From positions 97,178,411 through 97,242,410 of the forward strand of contig CAMTDV010000030.1 in NCBI GenBank assembly GCA_947069175.1: 64,000 bases of DNA. The letters are read 5' to 3'. The notes below the pieces were generated by a model. It did not search any database and had not been told where the DNA came from. It was given only the letters and a program-made list of their open reading frames with translations. Every line of letters starts with the position of its first letter. Position 1 is the first letter of the stretch. A program made the position numbers and the translations under genes. Of this stretch, positions 33,289-44,613 are shown piece by piece. This DNA is from Scalesia atractyloides. Its lineage: Eukaryota; Streptophyta; Magnoliopsida; Asterales; Asteraceae.

Positions 33289-34569
33289 ATTTGGACGATC
33301 CGAAGAGTCGATGGCCTCAAACCGGACCCAGAAAACCCCCTCTACTTGTACTCATGACGATATCACATCACATGGTACCACTTATAACTTAACGGGGCAA
33401 ATAAACAAAAATGATTAGAACATGCACGCTCGGTTGTCATCCAACTTTAAAGTTAAAAGTTGCAAAAAGGGTAATAAGCTAAGTATGTGTCAATGTGGTT
33501 GCTCAATGACATTAAAGTTGTGTACTATTGATTCCATGTGTTCATTATTTCATTTAAAGTTTATTTGTTTCATATTGTAATAGCAACTAGCGGTTGTTTA
33601 CCGCATTACGTTGTGGGTTTGAAGCGTAGATATGAGAGCGTTGTTAAATATGAAATGATAGGTTTTGACAATTTATACATTAGTATTCAACTAGCAAAAT
33701 CAGAAAATACAATTTAAGCAAAAAAACCGGAAAAAATGTCAAACTAAAGTAAGAAAAAAATTATTTCCTTAAAGTTAAGGGAGTATAGAGTACCTTAATT
33801 TATTAAAGTTTACGAGCAACAATCTAAATTGGATTAATGAAAAGGAAAAAAATAATATGAGTAAATTGCAATTTGCTTCTCTACTCTCAACTTGAATCCT
33901 TATTTTGAAAATTTTGTCTGATGAGTCCTTGTTGTATGAAACTCGCTATATATTGTTCAAAATGAAGTATTGTTTTATCATCGCAAACTATACCAAGTAT
34001 CAGAACTGATACATTAACAAATTGAACGGATGTTATATCAGATATCGTTTTATTGTTTTTTATATACAAGTTTTGTTTAGTTAATGCACGTCATTTATAC
34101 CTTTTCAGTTTTTTCATTTTGCGATGAATAAGCTATATCTCTCCTATAATTTCTTACTTGTATATATAGGAATATATTAGATCATGGTTGCAAAAGTCGT
34201 TCGGCAAATTTGAAAGTATTCGGTTTAGGTGGAGATTATCCCAGGAGTAATCGGTCTAGACAAACAGTACTTAGGCCTCGACAGCCTACCTTTTAACAAG
34301 TATTCAGCAACTAATCTGAACCTAGACGAGACTTTTACAACCATAGACTAGATCGATTAATTGTAAATTTAACACCCCATTATGCCTATACGGCGTATGC
34401 CTATCCGACCTTGATTGGGAAAGCACGTGACGCGTCCTGTGACCCACATTTCACATGGCAGTCGCTTGGATTCTTCCATTCACGTGATACAGATATTTTT
34501 ATTTTATTATTTTCTGATTTAAATAAAAGAAGTTGCAGTAGCCTATACAAATAAAAATAGTTGGTTTTA
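33289..34569. other. Gene-free stretch with one short foldback
   Basis: 34183-34361 is a foldback: ATGGTTGCAAAAGTCG at the left, CGAGACTTTTACAACCAT at the right, like hAT MITEs. Elsewhere nothing is recognised. Confidence 0.5.
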
Positions 34570-34578
34570 GTATGATAG

Positions 34579-34957
34579 GAGTAAAATGTTAAAATATTTT
34601 TGAGTTTAGGTCATTTTTGTTATTTCAGTTTAAAAATAAAACTTTTTGTATTTGAATTCTTGAAATTTCATTTTTGTTACTATTTTCATCCAATTGATAA
34701 ACTAAGTTAGGATTTTCTGTTAACTTCTCATTTTTTGTCGTTTTCTTCAATTAAATGAAGGGAATAATCGCCATTTTTATGTCATGATATATTTTAATTA
34801 AATGAGGAAAACGATGAAAAGATGAGAAGTTAACAGAAAATTCTAACCCAGTTTGTCAATTGGCTGAAAATGACAACAAAAATAAAATCTTAGGAACACA
34901 TATACAAAAAGTTTTATTTTTGAACCGAAGTGATAAAAGGTTTATAGCATTTTACTC
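34579..34957. mobile_element. 379-bp MULE foldback MITE
   Basis: GAGTAAAATG...CATTTTACTC ends with long arms (GAGAAGTTAACAGAAAAT and its inverse). Flanked by GTATGATAG (34570-34578) and GTATGATAA (34958-34966), an 8 of 9 match. Confidence 0.8.
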
Positions 34958-34966
34958 GTATGATAA

Positions 34967-35441
34967 ACTAAACCATATGTTAGACACATTAGGCTAAGCC
35001 GAGTTGAGGTGTTACGCTGAATATTTTATCTACGTCTTTTTTGTCACAAGTAGTTTCGCCAATGACAATCTTATAACTTCGACGAATAATTTGACATTGC
35101 TCAATCATAAAAACACGATATACAAATTACAGGTTAACATAATTATTTAGAATCAAGATCAAGAAAATTGTAGACAAAATATTTGACACTTTGGATTACA
35201 AGACATTAAACACTTGCTTCTTATCTACTAAACAAACTTATTAAGTTACAAGATCTATATGATCACTATATATTCATTACCCACAAAAATAAATCCCTCA
35301 TAATTTCCAAAAAAAAAAACGAAACTAGTTACATACACACGTACACATTAGATTAATCGAGCTTATACATCCAACGATATGATATGATATAATACAATGT
35401 AATATTCTACTAGTTAACTAATTGGTTTTAGATAAAATTAA
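34967..35441. other. 3-prime flank of the small conserved gene
   Basis: AT-rich, with a GATATGATATGATAT run at 35370-35390. Part of it is presumably the gene's 3-prime untranslated region. No coding sequence. Confidence 0.5.
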
Positions 35442-36671
35442 TTAATAGCATCTTTTGTGATTCAAAGAATTGTAGGTGTTAAAACTAGTATTATGATTAT
35501 TGTAGGGTTCATGAGGAAAGTGTCCACTTGAAGTATTAACATGCCTTTGACTTTGACTTTGAAGGTTCCTTGTGTTTGAAGACTTGGATCTTGTTTGCTT
35601 GCTTCTTCTATTAGCGGAAGATTGTGGGATGAACACTCCTGTTCCTTTGATTTCTCTTCTACCATTTTGCTCATGGAAACTTGGTATTTGGTTATGATTT
35701 GGATGGGTTGTTGTTTGAGAGAGAACCTACAACACAAAACAAGAACACATGATCAATGATTGAAAAGAAACAATGTTTGTTTACCCTAATTAATTTCTTT
35801 TGTAAGAATATAGGAATAGTAAAAAAGAAACTAGATTTAATAAGCAGGGCATTGTCGATTTGGTTCGGTCGGTTTTGATGAAAATTTCAGGTTGAACCAC
35901 TAATTCCTGTTTCGGAAAAATACAAACCAAACCAACCGGATTTTTACGGGTTTATAGTTAGGTTATGCCAGTTTTGCGTTTTAGACGAAGTTTTTTTATT
36001 TAAAAAAGCATAATTGTTTTTTTTAACTTTAAAAATGATAACAATATATACACATAACTTTATATTCCTAAAATAATTCTAAATAGAATTAATTACATGG
36101 TTAGTACCTGCTGTTTGCCTATTTTATGATTTTCATACCTATTTATTAGAAATTACACCACTTGTACCAACTTTTACAAATCACCATAAATACATCATAG
36201 GTATTAACCATGTAATTAAATATACAATCATAGGTACTAATGGTGAAACAATTTGTACAAGTTTGTACCAATGATTTAATTTTCAAAAAAATAGGTAAAC
36301 CACAAGTACTAATCATGTAAAAAATTCTTATAAATAAATAAACATAAAATGTTAAATGGTAGCTTCCAAACCGTAAATCGTCAAACCCTTACAACCAAAC
36401 TATGAACCAGGTCGTACATATTTCAAACCGGCCAATTTTCTTATGTATGATGGTTCAATCAGTTTCAACGGTTTATAAACACCACCAGGATTTACCCTAA
36501 TAACTTCCATTGAATCTTTAATTCAAGAGATAGAAAGAGAGAGGAGAGTAAAACCTGGAAAGAAACAGGAGGGCAGTAAAGGGTAGGGTCTTCATCATCA
36601 TCATCCATAATCAAAAGAGATATCCTCTTACTCAAATCAGCAAAGAACAAATCATCCTCAACAACTTCCAT
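35442..36671 (-). CDS. Small conserved plant protein of unknown function, two exons
   Basis: Assembled from sequence: exon 1 at 36671-36555 (39 codons, ending TTTCCAG|GTTTTA) and exon 2 at 35726-35442 (acceptor TGTTGTAG), giving 133 residues with a clean phase-0 join. Exon 1 reads MEVVEDDLFFADLSKRIS, then LLIMDDDDEDPTLYCPPVSFQ. Exon 2 has GRREIKGTGVFIPQSS followed by a basic, Ser/Asn-rich tail ending NHKRCY. The acidic start plus the KGTGVFIP(Q/R)SS motif recalls a small plant-specific family whose role I do not know. No signal peptide or membrane segment. The intron contains MITE-like DNA. It is short enough that ORF scanning alone gives the wrong frame for part of exon 2. Confidence 0.8.
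36095..36330. mobile_element. Degenerate foldback MITE in the intron of the small gene
   Basis: TTACATGGTTAGTACCTG at the left and its diverged inverse (AAGTACTAATCATGTAA) at the right, with CACTTGTACCAA and TTGTACAAGTT between. Non-coding; no clear target duplication. Confidence 0.5.
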
Positions 36672-37979
36672 GTTTCACTTCTTCAACTAACTTTTTCAAC
36701 TGTCACAACTCACAACGTAACTACCAGCTTACTACTTCAAGTGAATAATAATAACTATATATCTCTCTTTTATCCTACTTCTTTAGGGTTACTCCACATA
36801 AATATATAGTCAAAGAAAAGGTATGGGTATGGAGTAAACAAATGCAAGAATATGTGTTGGGTGGAGGTATTCAATTCTACAAAGGGGCTGGACATGTGAG
36901 GTAGTGGGACCCATTTAGCCAATCTGTCTGTTTATGCCCCACAAGAGGATCATATCAATATCATAATATCATGAAGTGCGTTTATGATTCTATCCAGTTG
37001 TAGGAAAAGGAGATAGATTAGAACAGCAGGAGTCAAGGCACCCACCTACATAGATTTCTGTCATCCACAACAATCTTCTTGAGAATATACTTGGCTGTTT
37101 TTGTTTTACGATCTACTCGCGCGATATAGTGTACACTTGCGCGCATATAACACCGCCAAATAGGACATGTTTACTGGCCATGTTGCAACTTGTTATGGTT
37201 TAGAGTGGCACCAAGTTACAAAAATGCTATAGGTGTCACACATGCATGCAAGGGTTGGGCATCTATTGTGTTTAGATTTATTTGGGCAGCTTTTATCTGA
37301 TTCTTGTGGTTGATTTGAGTTGGTTACTATCAACTGTAGTGTTCTTATATCTTGGACTTTTGTTTTTTATTTATCTTATGTTTGTTTTGGATCTTGAACA
37401 TCAGCCACACAAAAAACCTTATAACAATTACCTCAAAAGTTAAATAATTCGTCCCTGAAAATTAATTAGAAAATTGTACAAAGTTGAATCATTGGTTTGA
37501 AAGGTTAACCTATATGGGAATCCTTGGATGTGTCCCTTATTGAGGTTCTGCTAAATGGATGGATCTTATGAACGCCGGTTAACATGAAATCATAGATTGA
37601 ACTATCATGTAAGAAACAATACTCTTGGTTTATTTTAAGTATTAACATAAGCTGAAAAATGCAAACTATTAACATAAATCAATATGCATATTCTGGCTAC
37701 ATACTCCGTTCGATAACTAATTTCAACCTCGATTTAATTGGATTCATAATTAAGAAGAGTTCATCGACATATTGGTGATTTCATTGATCAAAATGTCGGG
37801 CCTTAAGTAGCCCTGCTACGCAATTCTAGCTACCGGTTTCGTTGTAATTCTTCTGCTTAGGATATGTGCACTAATAGTTCCTCACCATTTGACGCAGAGC
37901 GGAAACAATAAAAGAACATTGAGTAATTCTCAAATAAAAGTTGGTAATTTTTTTTAATAAATAGATGATTACAATATGT
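36672..37979. other. Upstream region of the small gene and intergenic DNA
   Basis: The 1.3 kb hold no recognisable gene. CTCTCT-type pyrimidine tracts near 36755-36785 may belong to the promoter or leader. Confidence 0.5.
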
Positions 37980-37988
37980 GTTCTTATA

Positions 37989-39797
37989 GAGTTAAATGCT
38001 TGGTTGGTCCCTGTGGTTTGCGAAAATTGCAGACTTGGTTCCAGTAGTTCACTAATTACACGCTTGGTCCTAATAGTTGTAATTTTTGCACTCGGGTGGT
38101 CCTTATCACTAACCTATGTTAAGTTTTTCAGTTAAATACGTGTAAAATTACTAACTTGCCCCTAAACAAATAAAAAAAAACAAAAAGAACTGAACCCCCC
38201 TTTATCTCTTCATCCTCTCCCCCCCTCTCTCTAAAACCCACCACCCACCTCCACCGTCATCCCATCACCACCACCGCCACCTTCAACCCACCACCACCTC
38301 CTCCACCGCCTCCTTCAACCGCTGCATCAACAAACATGTTGGGCCTGTCGAGGAAGCTGGGATGAGAAAGTACGTTCATGTGGAGGACAGCAATGGTGGC
38401 ACGTGCCACCGTCTAACCGTCGGTTCACGGCGGTTGTTTCACCAGAAAATGCCATTCGCCGGCCGAATCTCGCCGGATTGTTCACACCGTGAAGATTCGA
38501 GAAGCTCGTTCTCTCTAGCTGATCCTCGATTGAGTCGATCCACATATTCGTCTTCAATTTGACCGATTCTATGTCTTCTAGGGTTTTGAATCTCGTTTCC
38601 GTCATAAGAGGACACACTGCCTTCATAACCGTAGTAATTCGAGGTGATTCGATCGAATATCCGACGGTGATTCAGATCTGAACTTTTGTATTCCGATAGT
38701 ACGTCATCGTTTTCCAGATTCACCGGTTTTTTCTGCCTCGTATCCAGCAGTTTGTCAGCAATTATGCTTTTGAAGCTCGATCTGGAGCCGTAATCGGAAT
38801 CTCTAACGATTTTGTTAGCGTAAGATTCTTTGAATTCACCACTGGTTTCTTCGAATTCGGCCTCGTGTCTGCAGCTTAAGAATTGATCTAGATCATCAGT
38901 GTAGTCTTGATCTGGATCTAGATCTGAATCTGGATCCTCATGATGTGAAAGTTCTGATGAGTTATTAGGTTTGTGATGATCATTGGTTGAATTAACAGTT
39001 AGTTTTTTATTCGAGCTGCTACTTGTTACATTATTATCCGATAGCTGCTTGGTTTTCTGCTCGCCTGACGAATGATCATTATGAGCTTGTTCTTGTGGTT
39101 GATCGATTCTGGTATGACCTGTGGCTTCGGGTGATGACTCAGGATCCTCATGGCCAGATAGCTCGGTTGAGCTAAGTGGATCATGAATGTTTCTATGCGG
39201 CTCGTCTGTTGAATTAACCGGTGATTGTTTATGTAAGCTGCTGCTGCTGCTGGCTTCATGATCGTTAGTTAGTTGCTTTTGTTTCTGTTTTGAAGATGAC
39301 GGTACATCAATCGAACCATTTTTAGCTATGTTAGCTCATGATCACTGTTTTGATCTGATTCATCATTAGAAATATTAACCTGCAGCTGTTGATTTTAGCC
39401 GGAATTGTAACACCTCGCCAGAAATTCACCGGAGAAGATGACCGGTGATGCAGTGGTTGAAGGAGGCGGTGGAGGCGGTGGTGGTGGGTTGAAGGTGGCG
39501 GTGGTGGTGGTGATGGGCTGACGGTGGAGGTGGGTGGTGGGTTTTAGAGAGAGAGAGGGGGGGGGGAGAGGATGAAGAAGATAAAGGGGGGTTCAGTTCT
39601 TTTTCTTTTTTTTTATTTGTTTAGGGGCAGGTTATTAATTTTGCACGTATTTAACTGAAAAACTTAACATAGGTTAGTGATAAGGACCACCCGAGTGCAA
39701 AAATTATAACTATTAGGACCAAGCGTGTAATTAGTGAACCACTGGGACCAAGTCTGCAATTTTCACAAACCACAGGGACCAACCAAGCATTTAACTC
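37989..39797. mobile_element. 1.8-kb Pack-MULE-like foldback carrying captured coding DNA
   Basis: Flanked by the exact 9-bp duplication GTTCTTATA (37980-37988, 39798-39806). Terminal inverted repeats of about 340 bp (37989-38330 and 39447-39797) begin GAGTTAAATGCTTGG and run through GGACCAACC, the TTAAGTTTTTCAGTTAAATA region and a CCACCACC-rich tract, with high identity, implying recent insertion. Between them lies about 1.1 kb of unrelated DNA with an open frame. It encodes no transposase. The boundaries and 9-bp duplication are strong evidence for a Mutator-like element. Confidence 0.88.
38439..39335 (-). pseudogene. Captured host coding fragment, 298 open codons without an ATG
   Basis: Inside the foldback the minus strand is open for 298 codons from the stop at 39336-39338 to the stop at 38439, with no ATG in frame. 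The reading is Ser/Asn/His/Asp-rich and looks like real, disordered plant protein: repeated HEDPDSDLDPDQDYTDDLDQ-type acidic blocks, EETSGEFKESYANKIVRDSD, SSFKSIIADKLLDTRQKKP and IEDEYVDRLNRGS near the end. I do not recognise the parent protein. It most likely came from one or more exons of a host gene elsewhere. Expression would need a start supplied from outside. Confidence 0.6.
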
Positions 39798-39806
39798 GTT
39801 CTTATA

Positions 39807-40930
39807 AAGAGATTCTAAATTTGGTAGGTTTGCCAATCTTTAGGAATTACAAAATTGAAATGGAGATGAAATTAAGTGCATAATTAGACGTGTGAATTGC
39901 TCCAATCAAACATTCACGCGTTTTAGGCTTAAAAAGTAAAGTGCGCAAGATTGCAAAATTTTGGAAAAAATTTTTATTGACGAAATAGGAGCCTTTAGAT
40001 CGAGGATCTTGGGTCTGACAATTGGGCCAAACCACCAACGGTATTTGCCACATGATCCGGCTTGTCAAGACCTTTTCGTACGCTGGTCATGGGCCCCGTA
40101 ACTAGAACCATAGCCCAAGTTATGCCGTTTAAAATTTGGGCATTTTCTGCGTTGTTGCTGGTACCATCTCATGAATATACTATTAACTAACTGCAAACCC
40201 TTCCCTTTAACTGCATTGAGTCTTTGAAGTTTAAACAAGGCATTGTTTAACCTACCTGTAATGCTGTTACCGAAACACCCCTTGTCGTAACGAAGGCACG
40301 CAACTGAAGTACAACATAACACAATTTTGAGATTCCATAATCCATGGTGTCTCATTAATTGTGAAAAATGTCTGGTTCGGTTTGTATTTTCTCAAAACTG
40401 TAGTTATCAGTTCGACCCAAGTTTTTTTCTTTTTTTCAAAACCGGCCAAACTAGATTATCTGTTAGTATTTGAAAATTTTAAAAGTGGGACACAACAATA
40501 ACTGACCTTTGACTTTTGAGTTCAAAATGTAGATACATTCAAAAGATAATAATTAATAAGGTTTGCCTGACAATGAGCCATGTTCAAAAAATTTGTGAAG
40601 CAAGAACTTAAGTAAATTTTCTTTAGAGAATTTAATGTAGATACAATTAAAAATTTAAAAGATCAAACTAGTCAACAAGGTTAGCTGAAAGCTTCACATT
40701 ATAAATTGAACATTTAATATAGAAAAAATTATTATAAGAATAAATCTAACAGGTAACCATCCACCCAATAACTCTTCAGTAGAGTTCAGATCTATTATCT
40801 CACTTTCTGAATCTAATCTTACATTGTTCAAAGTATGTTGAACATATAATGTGTAGCAAACTAACAAGACATTATACAATACAAGTCTAACAAAAATGAT
40901 ATTCTCGTTTACAAACTATAATAAATAAGT
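39807..40930. other. Gene-free stretch
   Basis: Several short open frames at 39847-40450 on the minus strand show no recognisable family. TTAAAAATTA at 40931-40940 is the target duplication of the next element. Confidence 0.5.
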
Positions 40931-40940
40931 TTAAAAATTA

Positions 40941-41395
40941 GGGTTATTGGATTTTATCGTCCGCAACTATTGGCTATTGACCGTTGCCACCCCCAACTAA
41001 CACTTTGACGCCCACCACCCCCAACTTAACACTTCGATTTTTCTGTCACCCCGTCGTTAACCAAACACTAACCCAGTTAATTTTTTGCTGATGTGGCCAT
41101 TTTTTGCTGACATGGCACGGTGATGTGGCCATTTTTTGGGTTCACATGTTTTAGTGTATTCAAAGCATAATAGAGGGGCCAATGTGTAAACTTCTCCAAA
41201 CAATCCTAATAATCACGCCACGTCAACAAAAAATGGCCACATCAGCAAAAAAACACTAATTGGGTTGGTGCTTGGTTAACGACGGAGTGACAGGACAACC
41301 GAAGTGTTAAGTTGGGAGTGGTGGGCGTCAAAGTGATAGTTGGGGGTGGCAGCGGCCAATAGTCAATAGTTGTGGGTGATAAAATCTAGTAACCC
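40941..41395. mobile_element. 455-bp MULE-type foldback MITE
   Basis: The ends GGGTTATTGGATTTTATCG and (inverted) GGGTTACTAGATTTTATC lie between two exact copies of TTAAAAATTA (40931-40940, 41396-41405). The arms share CGACGGGGTGACAG-type sequence and the middle has GATGTGGCCATTTTTTG repeated. It lies 136 bp beyond the TBL stop codon, so it may be within that transcript's 3-prime end. Confidence 0.82.
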
Positions 41396-41531
41396 TTAAA
41401 AATTATGATCTTTGATTCCGAAAGGTATAAACGCAGCTTCTATGTCAAAAACATGGTGAATCGAATGGAACGCAACCTCAATATACATTTGCCTGTTGAA
41501 GCATATATACACTCTGCACTGGTGAATGAAC

Positions 41532-44500
41532 TCAAGATGAAGTATTATTACCAAAAACCGTTGTTCGTTTCAAAAGTAGAGCGTAAAGTATCTCATTCCA
41601 CGCATCCGGGATACCAGGAAGACACCAATGGCTGCAATCCTGTCTTCGTACAGCCGCAGGGCTCATTTTCGGGCCGAGATAATACAATGAAGGGTGCCCG
41701 TCTTTTCTCATTGACGACATAATGGTTGTGTTGAGGATACTCATCACTTTGGTTGCATCGATTGATAGGCTTTTTGTTCGGTTTGAAATTACGTCTCGGA
41801 ATATGTGATATTGCGGCCAGGTTGAAGATGGTTGCATCGGTGAAGAAACGAGATTCGGTAGTGTTTCCAGGTGGCAGGTTCCACCGGCCCGCCAATCCCC
41901 GCCTCTGTAGATATGATTATTGTTAGTTGTTTCAGGCAAAACGCGATGAATTTTAAAGAAAATGTGATGTGAAATGAGGAATATAAAATGAACCTGAAAT
42001 GTACAGGAGCGTATGTGCGGAAAAAGACTTGTGTTTTTGTTTGATTTACGTCACTATTGATCCACGATATAACGGTTTCTAACGCCTTTCTGTATGCAGT
42101 TTCGACTTTCATTTCCATCTTAACTTGTGCTCCTTCTTGGAAGTAACACCCTCTGATGGATAACAAAATGGAATCAGTATGAATTTAAGGAATCAAATGA
42201 ACAATATTACTGTCATTTGACTTTTGAGGTCAACTAAGATAATAATGCAGTTTAAAATTCTCATCAAGAAACAATGTTTAAGAAAAACTGTCAAGTATAG
42301 TTTATAGATAAAAATGAGAAGCAGATTTTGAAAGAGTTGGTATTGAGTTGTAAAAAAAAATGAAAAAACATATCTCTTATAAAATGAATAGTTAAATGTT
42401 TGACCTTAAAAGTCAAACGTAACTAGTTTTTAGAAAATATGCGCCTCCGTCATACTTTAAGAAGATTTGCGCCTTGCGTTAGTCTGAGGGCCTAGGCCTC
42501 ATGACGCATGAGTGCTTTTGACTATAAAGCTATTTATAACTTTGGAATGTCAAAGGTTTGACCTCGAGGGTCAAAACTGGGCATGCAAACAAGCCGAGTG
42601 GCTCGCAAGCTGCTCGAGATCGGCTCGAGAAAAAGCTCGAAACGAACCGAGCCTTATCAAGCCCGAGCCGAGCTTGAGCCTAATATGAGCTCATTTATTT
42701 ATCGAGCTCGAGTCTGGCATGTGAAGCTCGTCAGGCTCATCGAGCCTTAATGTAATATTAGTTTTTATTAATATATAATAACATTTACCCCTTATCTATA
42801 GTTGTTTAGTAAACAAGCCGAGCCGAGCTTATTTAAACTTGTTTACGAGCCGAGCCCGAGCTCTCATTAGTTACTCGTTTGCATCCCTGTTTAGGCAAAA
42901 ATAACAAATTAAAAATAGATAAGTGACATACACACTTATGGTCTTCTCATTGTTCCACCAATGCCCCGTGTTAAGAACTAAAATATCAGCATCTTGCCAT
43001 TTCGTTGAGGTCCAATCCATTTGATCCAACTTAAGCGTAGTCCTTGTTTCAGACATCGAATTTGGGGGTGGTCGGCTTTGTAGCACAAGAAAAGGCGCCC
43101 TGTAATACTCAATAGTGCAATTGTAGTCCCGAAACTTGAACACCAAGAAACCTTTGTGTTTCGTTATTGGATTGCCATTTACTTCATATATTGACTCGTT
43201 ACTTTTACTAGAAGTAACTGCGGAAGACAGCATGCAAAGAAGAGACTCCCATTGATTTCTGCCGATCGAATCTCCAACAAAAACTAAACGTTTGTCCCTC
43301 AGGTGTTCCAACATTGTTTTCGCGTTAAATCTGTATTTAACACAAAGTAACAGATATATGACTCAGTTCACATGCAACTAAACACTACATAAGTGATTAT
43401 TTTTATCGTCTTCTGATTTTAATTAATCACTTACATATTACAAGTCCAAAATCCCAGTAAATGAATCACTTACATATTACAAGTCCAAAATCCCAGTAAA
43501 TGTTTTATTTTGTTACAAAGGGTGTAAAGTGTTTCTTGCCATACAAAAAAAAAAACTAATTCGGCCGGGCATAACCCTTGGTTTTAAAAAAGCACGAGGC
43601 TCTTCAAGGCGTTTAGACTCAAGGTAACAACTTCATGTACACGAGGCGTTACTCTATGTACAACCAAAAGCTGCATCTTTCTCAATCTCTTTTACACATT
43701 AACTTTTTTTAATCAAGCAATACATATACAACCAAATAACCTTTATGTACCTCCTCTAGACCCTATGTTTGACAAATTTTGACCCTTATGTACATGAAGC
43801 ATTTTTAAGACTTTTTTTGTACCTACACATGACCAATCTCTCAATCACACCCCTTATGATCCGGAAAAAGAAAGTCAATAGAATTTGACCATCCCAAATA
43901 AAATGAAACAAAAATTGTAATTACCTCAGCCTATTTCAACTAACATTTTATAACAAAAACTGGCCCAAATTTCAACATTTAACATGAAAAAAAATGCATT
44001 AAATAAATTTTTTTTACCAAAATTCACAAAAAAAAAAAAGAAAAAAACTGACCTGGGCAAGTTACAATCTTTAGGTTGCCAACGCCATTTGGTATAAAGA
44101 AAATCCTGCCGTCCATTTTCAGAACATCTGAACCCTTCATCCAGAAACCTGCAATCTTTAGATTGATACAATGGATACTTCTCATCCCATACCCAATCAC
44201 CATCAAACACGTCACACACATCTCCATTTTCACTCGAAAAATCAAATCTTTTTCTCACATAAACTTCACTTGTACTAAAATACCCTCCAAGATTCAACCT
44301 TTTAAACCTATCTAACTCTTTTGACAATCTAAAACCATCCCCTGTAACCACACTTGTATAATCCAAGTAAAAGGACCCAAAAAGTATACAAATTGTTAAG
44401 AACACAAAAACCAATGTACCTAAAGATGGTTCCAATAGCTTAAAGGTTGTAACTTTCTTTAATGTGTGCATCTGGGTTGGTGAATTGGAGTCTTGATTTG

Positions 44501-44591
44501 ATGGGTTCTTGACCATTTGTGATAAAGATTGGTGCTTTGTGTGCATCTGGGTTGGTGAATTGGAGTCTTGATTTGATGGGTTCTTCCCCAT
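41532..44591 (-). CDS. TBL: TBL10-like polysaccharide O-acetyltransferase, four exons
   Basis: Trichome-birefringence-like proteins are Golgi membrane enzymes that acetylate cell-wall polysaccharides; the TBL10 branch has been linked to pectin (rhamnogalacturonan I). Exons: 44591-44053, 43330-42932, 42152-41994, 41904-41532, total 1470 bases, 489 residues, frame kept. Seen: one membrane anchor (about 58-77), PMR5N domain with CDVFDGDWVWDE and WRWQPKDCNLPR, the catalytic GDS (199-201, VFVGDSIGRNQWESLL) and the DxxH motif DCSHWC (D455, H458). The exon 2 end is chosen at a GTATGT donor, giving TISVGCYFQEG; a donor 4 bases earlier with a 2-base-later acceptor is also in frame. The N-terminus holds a 75-bp in-frame duplication. 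All catalytic motifs are intact. The C-terminal VFGNNTSS extends past the usual end. Confidence 0.88.
42578..42888. mobile_element. hAT-like MITE in TBL intron 2
   Basis: The left end GGGCATGCAAACAAGCCGAG and the inverted right end CAGGGATGCAAACGAG pair. The inside is full of GAGCTCG/CGAGCC words, common in this MITE type. No exact 8-bp duplication was found. Confidence 0.6.
43423..43502. repeat. 41-bp tandem duplication in TBL intron 1
   Basis: The unit AATCACTTACATATTACAAG followed by TCCAAAATCCCAGTAAATG occurs twice back to back, nearly identical, so it is recent. Confidence 0.85.
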
Positions 44592-44613
44592 TTGGGATAA
44601 AGATTGGTGCTTT
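44464..44613 (-). repeat. 75-bp tandem duplication in TBL exon 1
   Basis: Two copies of a 75-base unit (44464-44538 and 44539-44613) differ at only a few bases. In the protein, KNPSNQDSNSPTQMHT plus the HQSLSQM linker appears twice before the membrane anchor. The right copy spans the start codon, so an alternative ATG (44516, MVKNPSNQ) exists in the left copy. Confidence 0.85.

Noticed and set aside
39847..40449. Overlapping 60-96 residue minus-strand readings
   Set aside because: No domain, no consistent splice joins, no similarity to anything I recognise.
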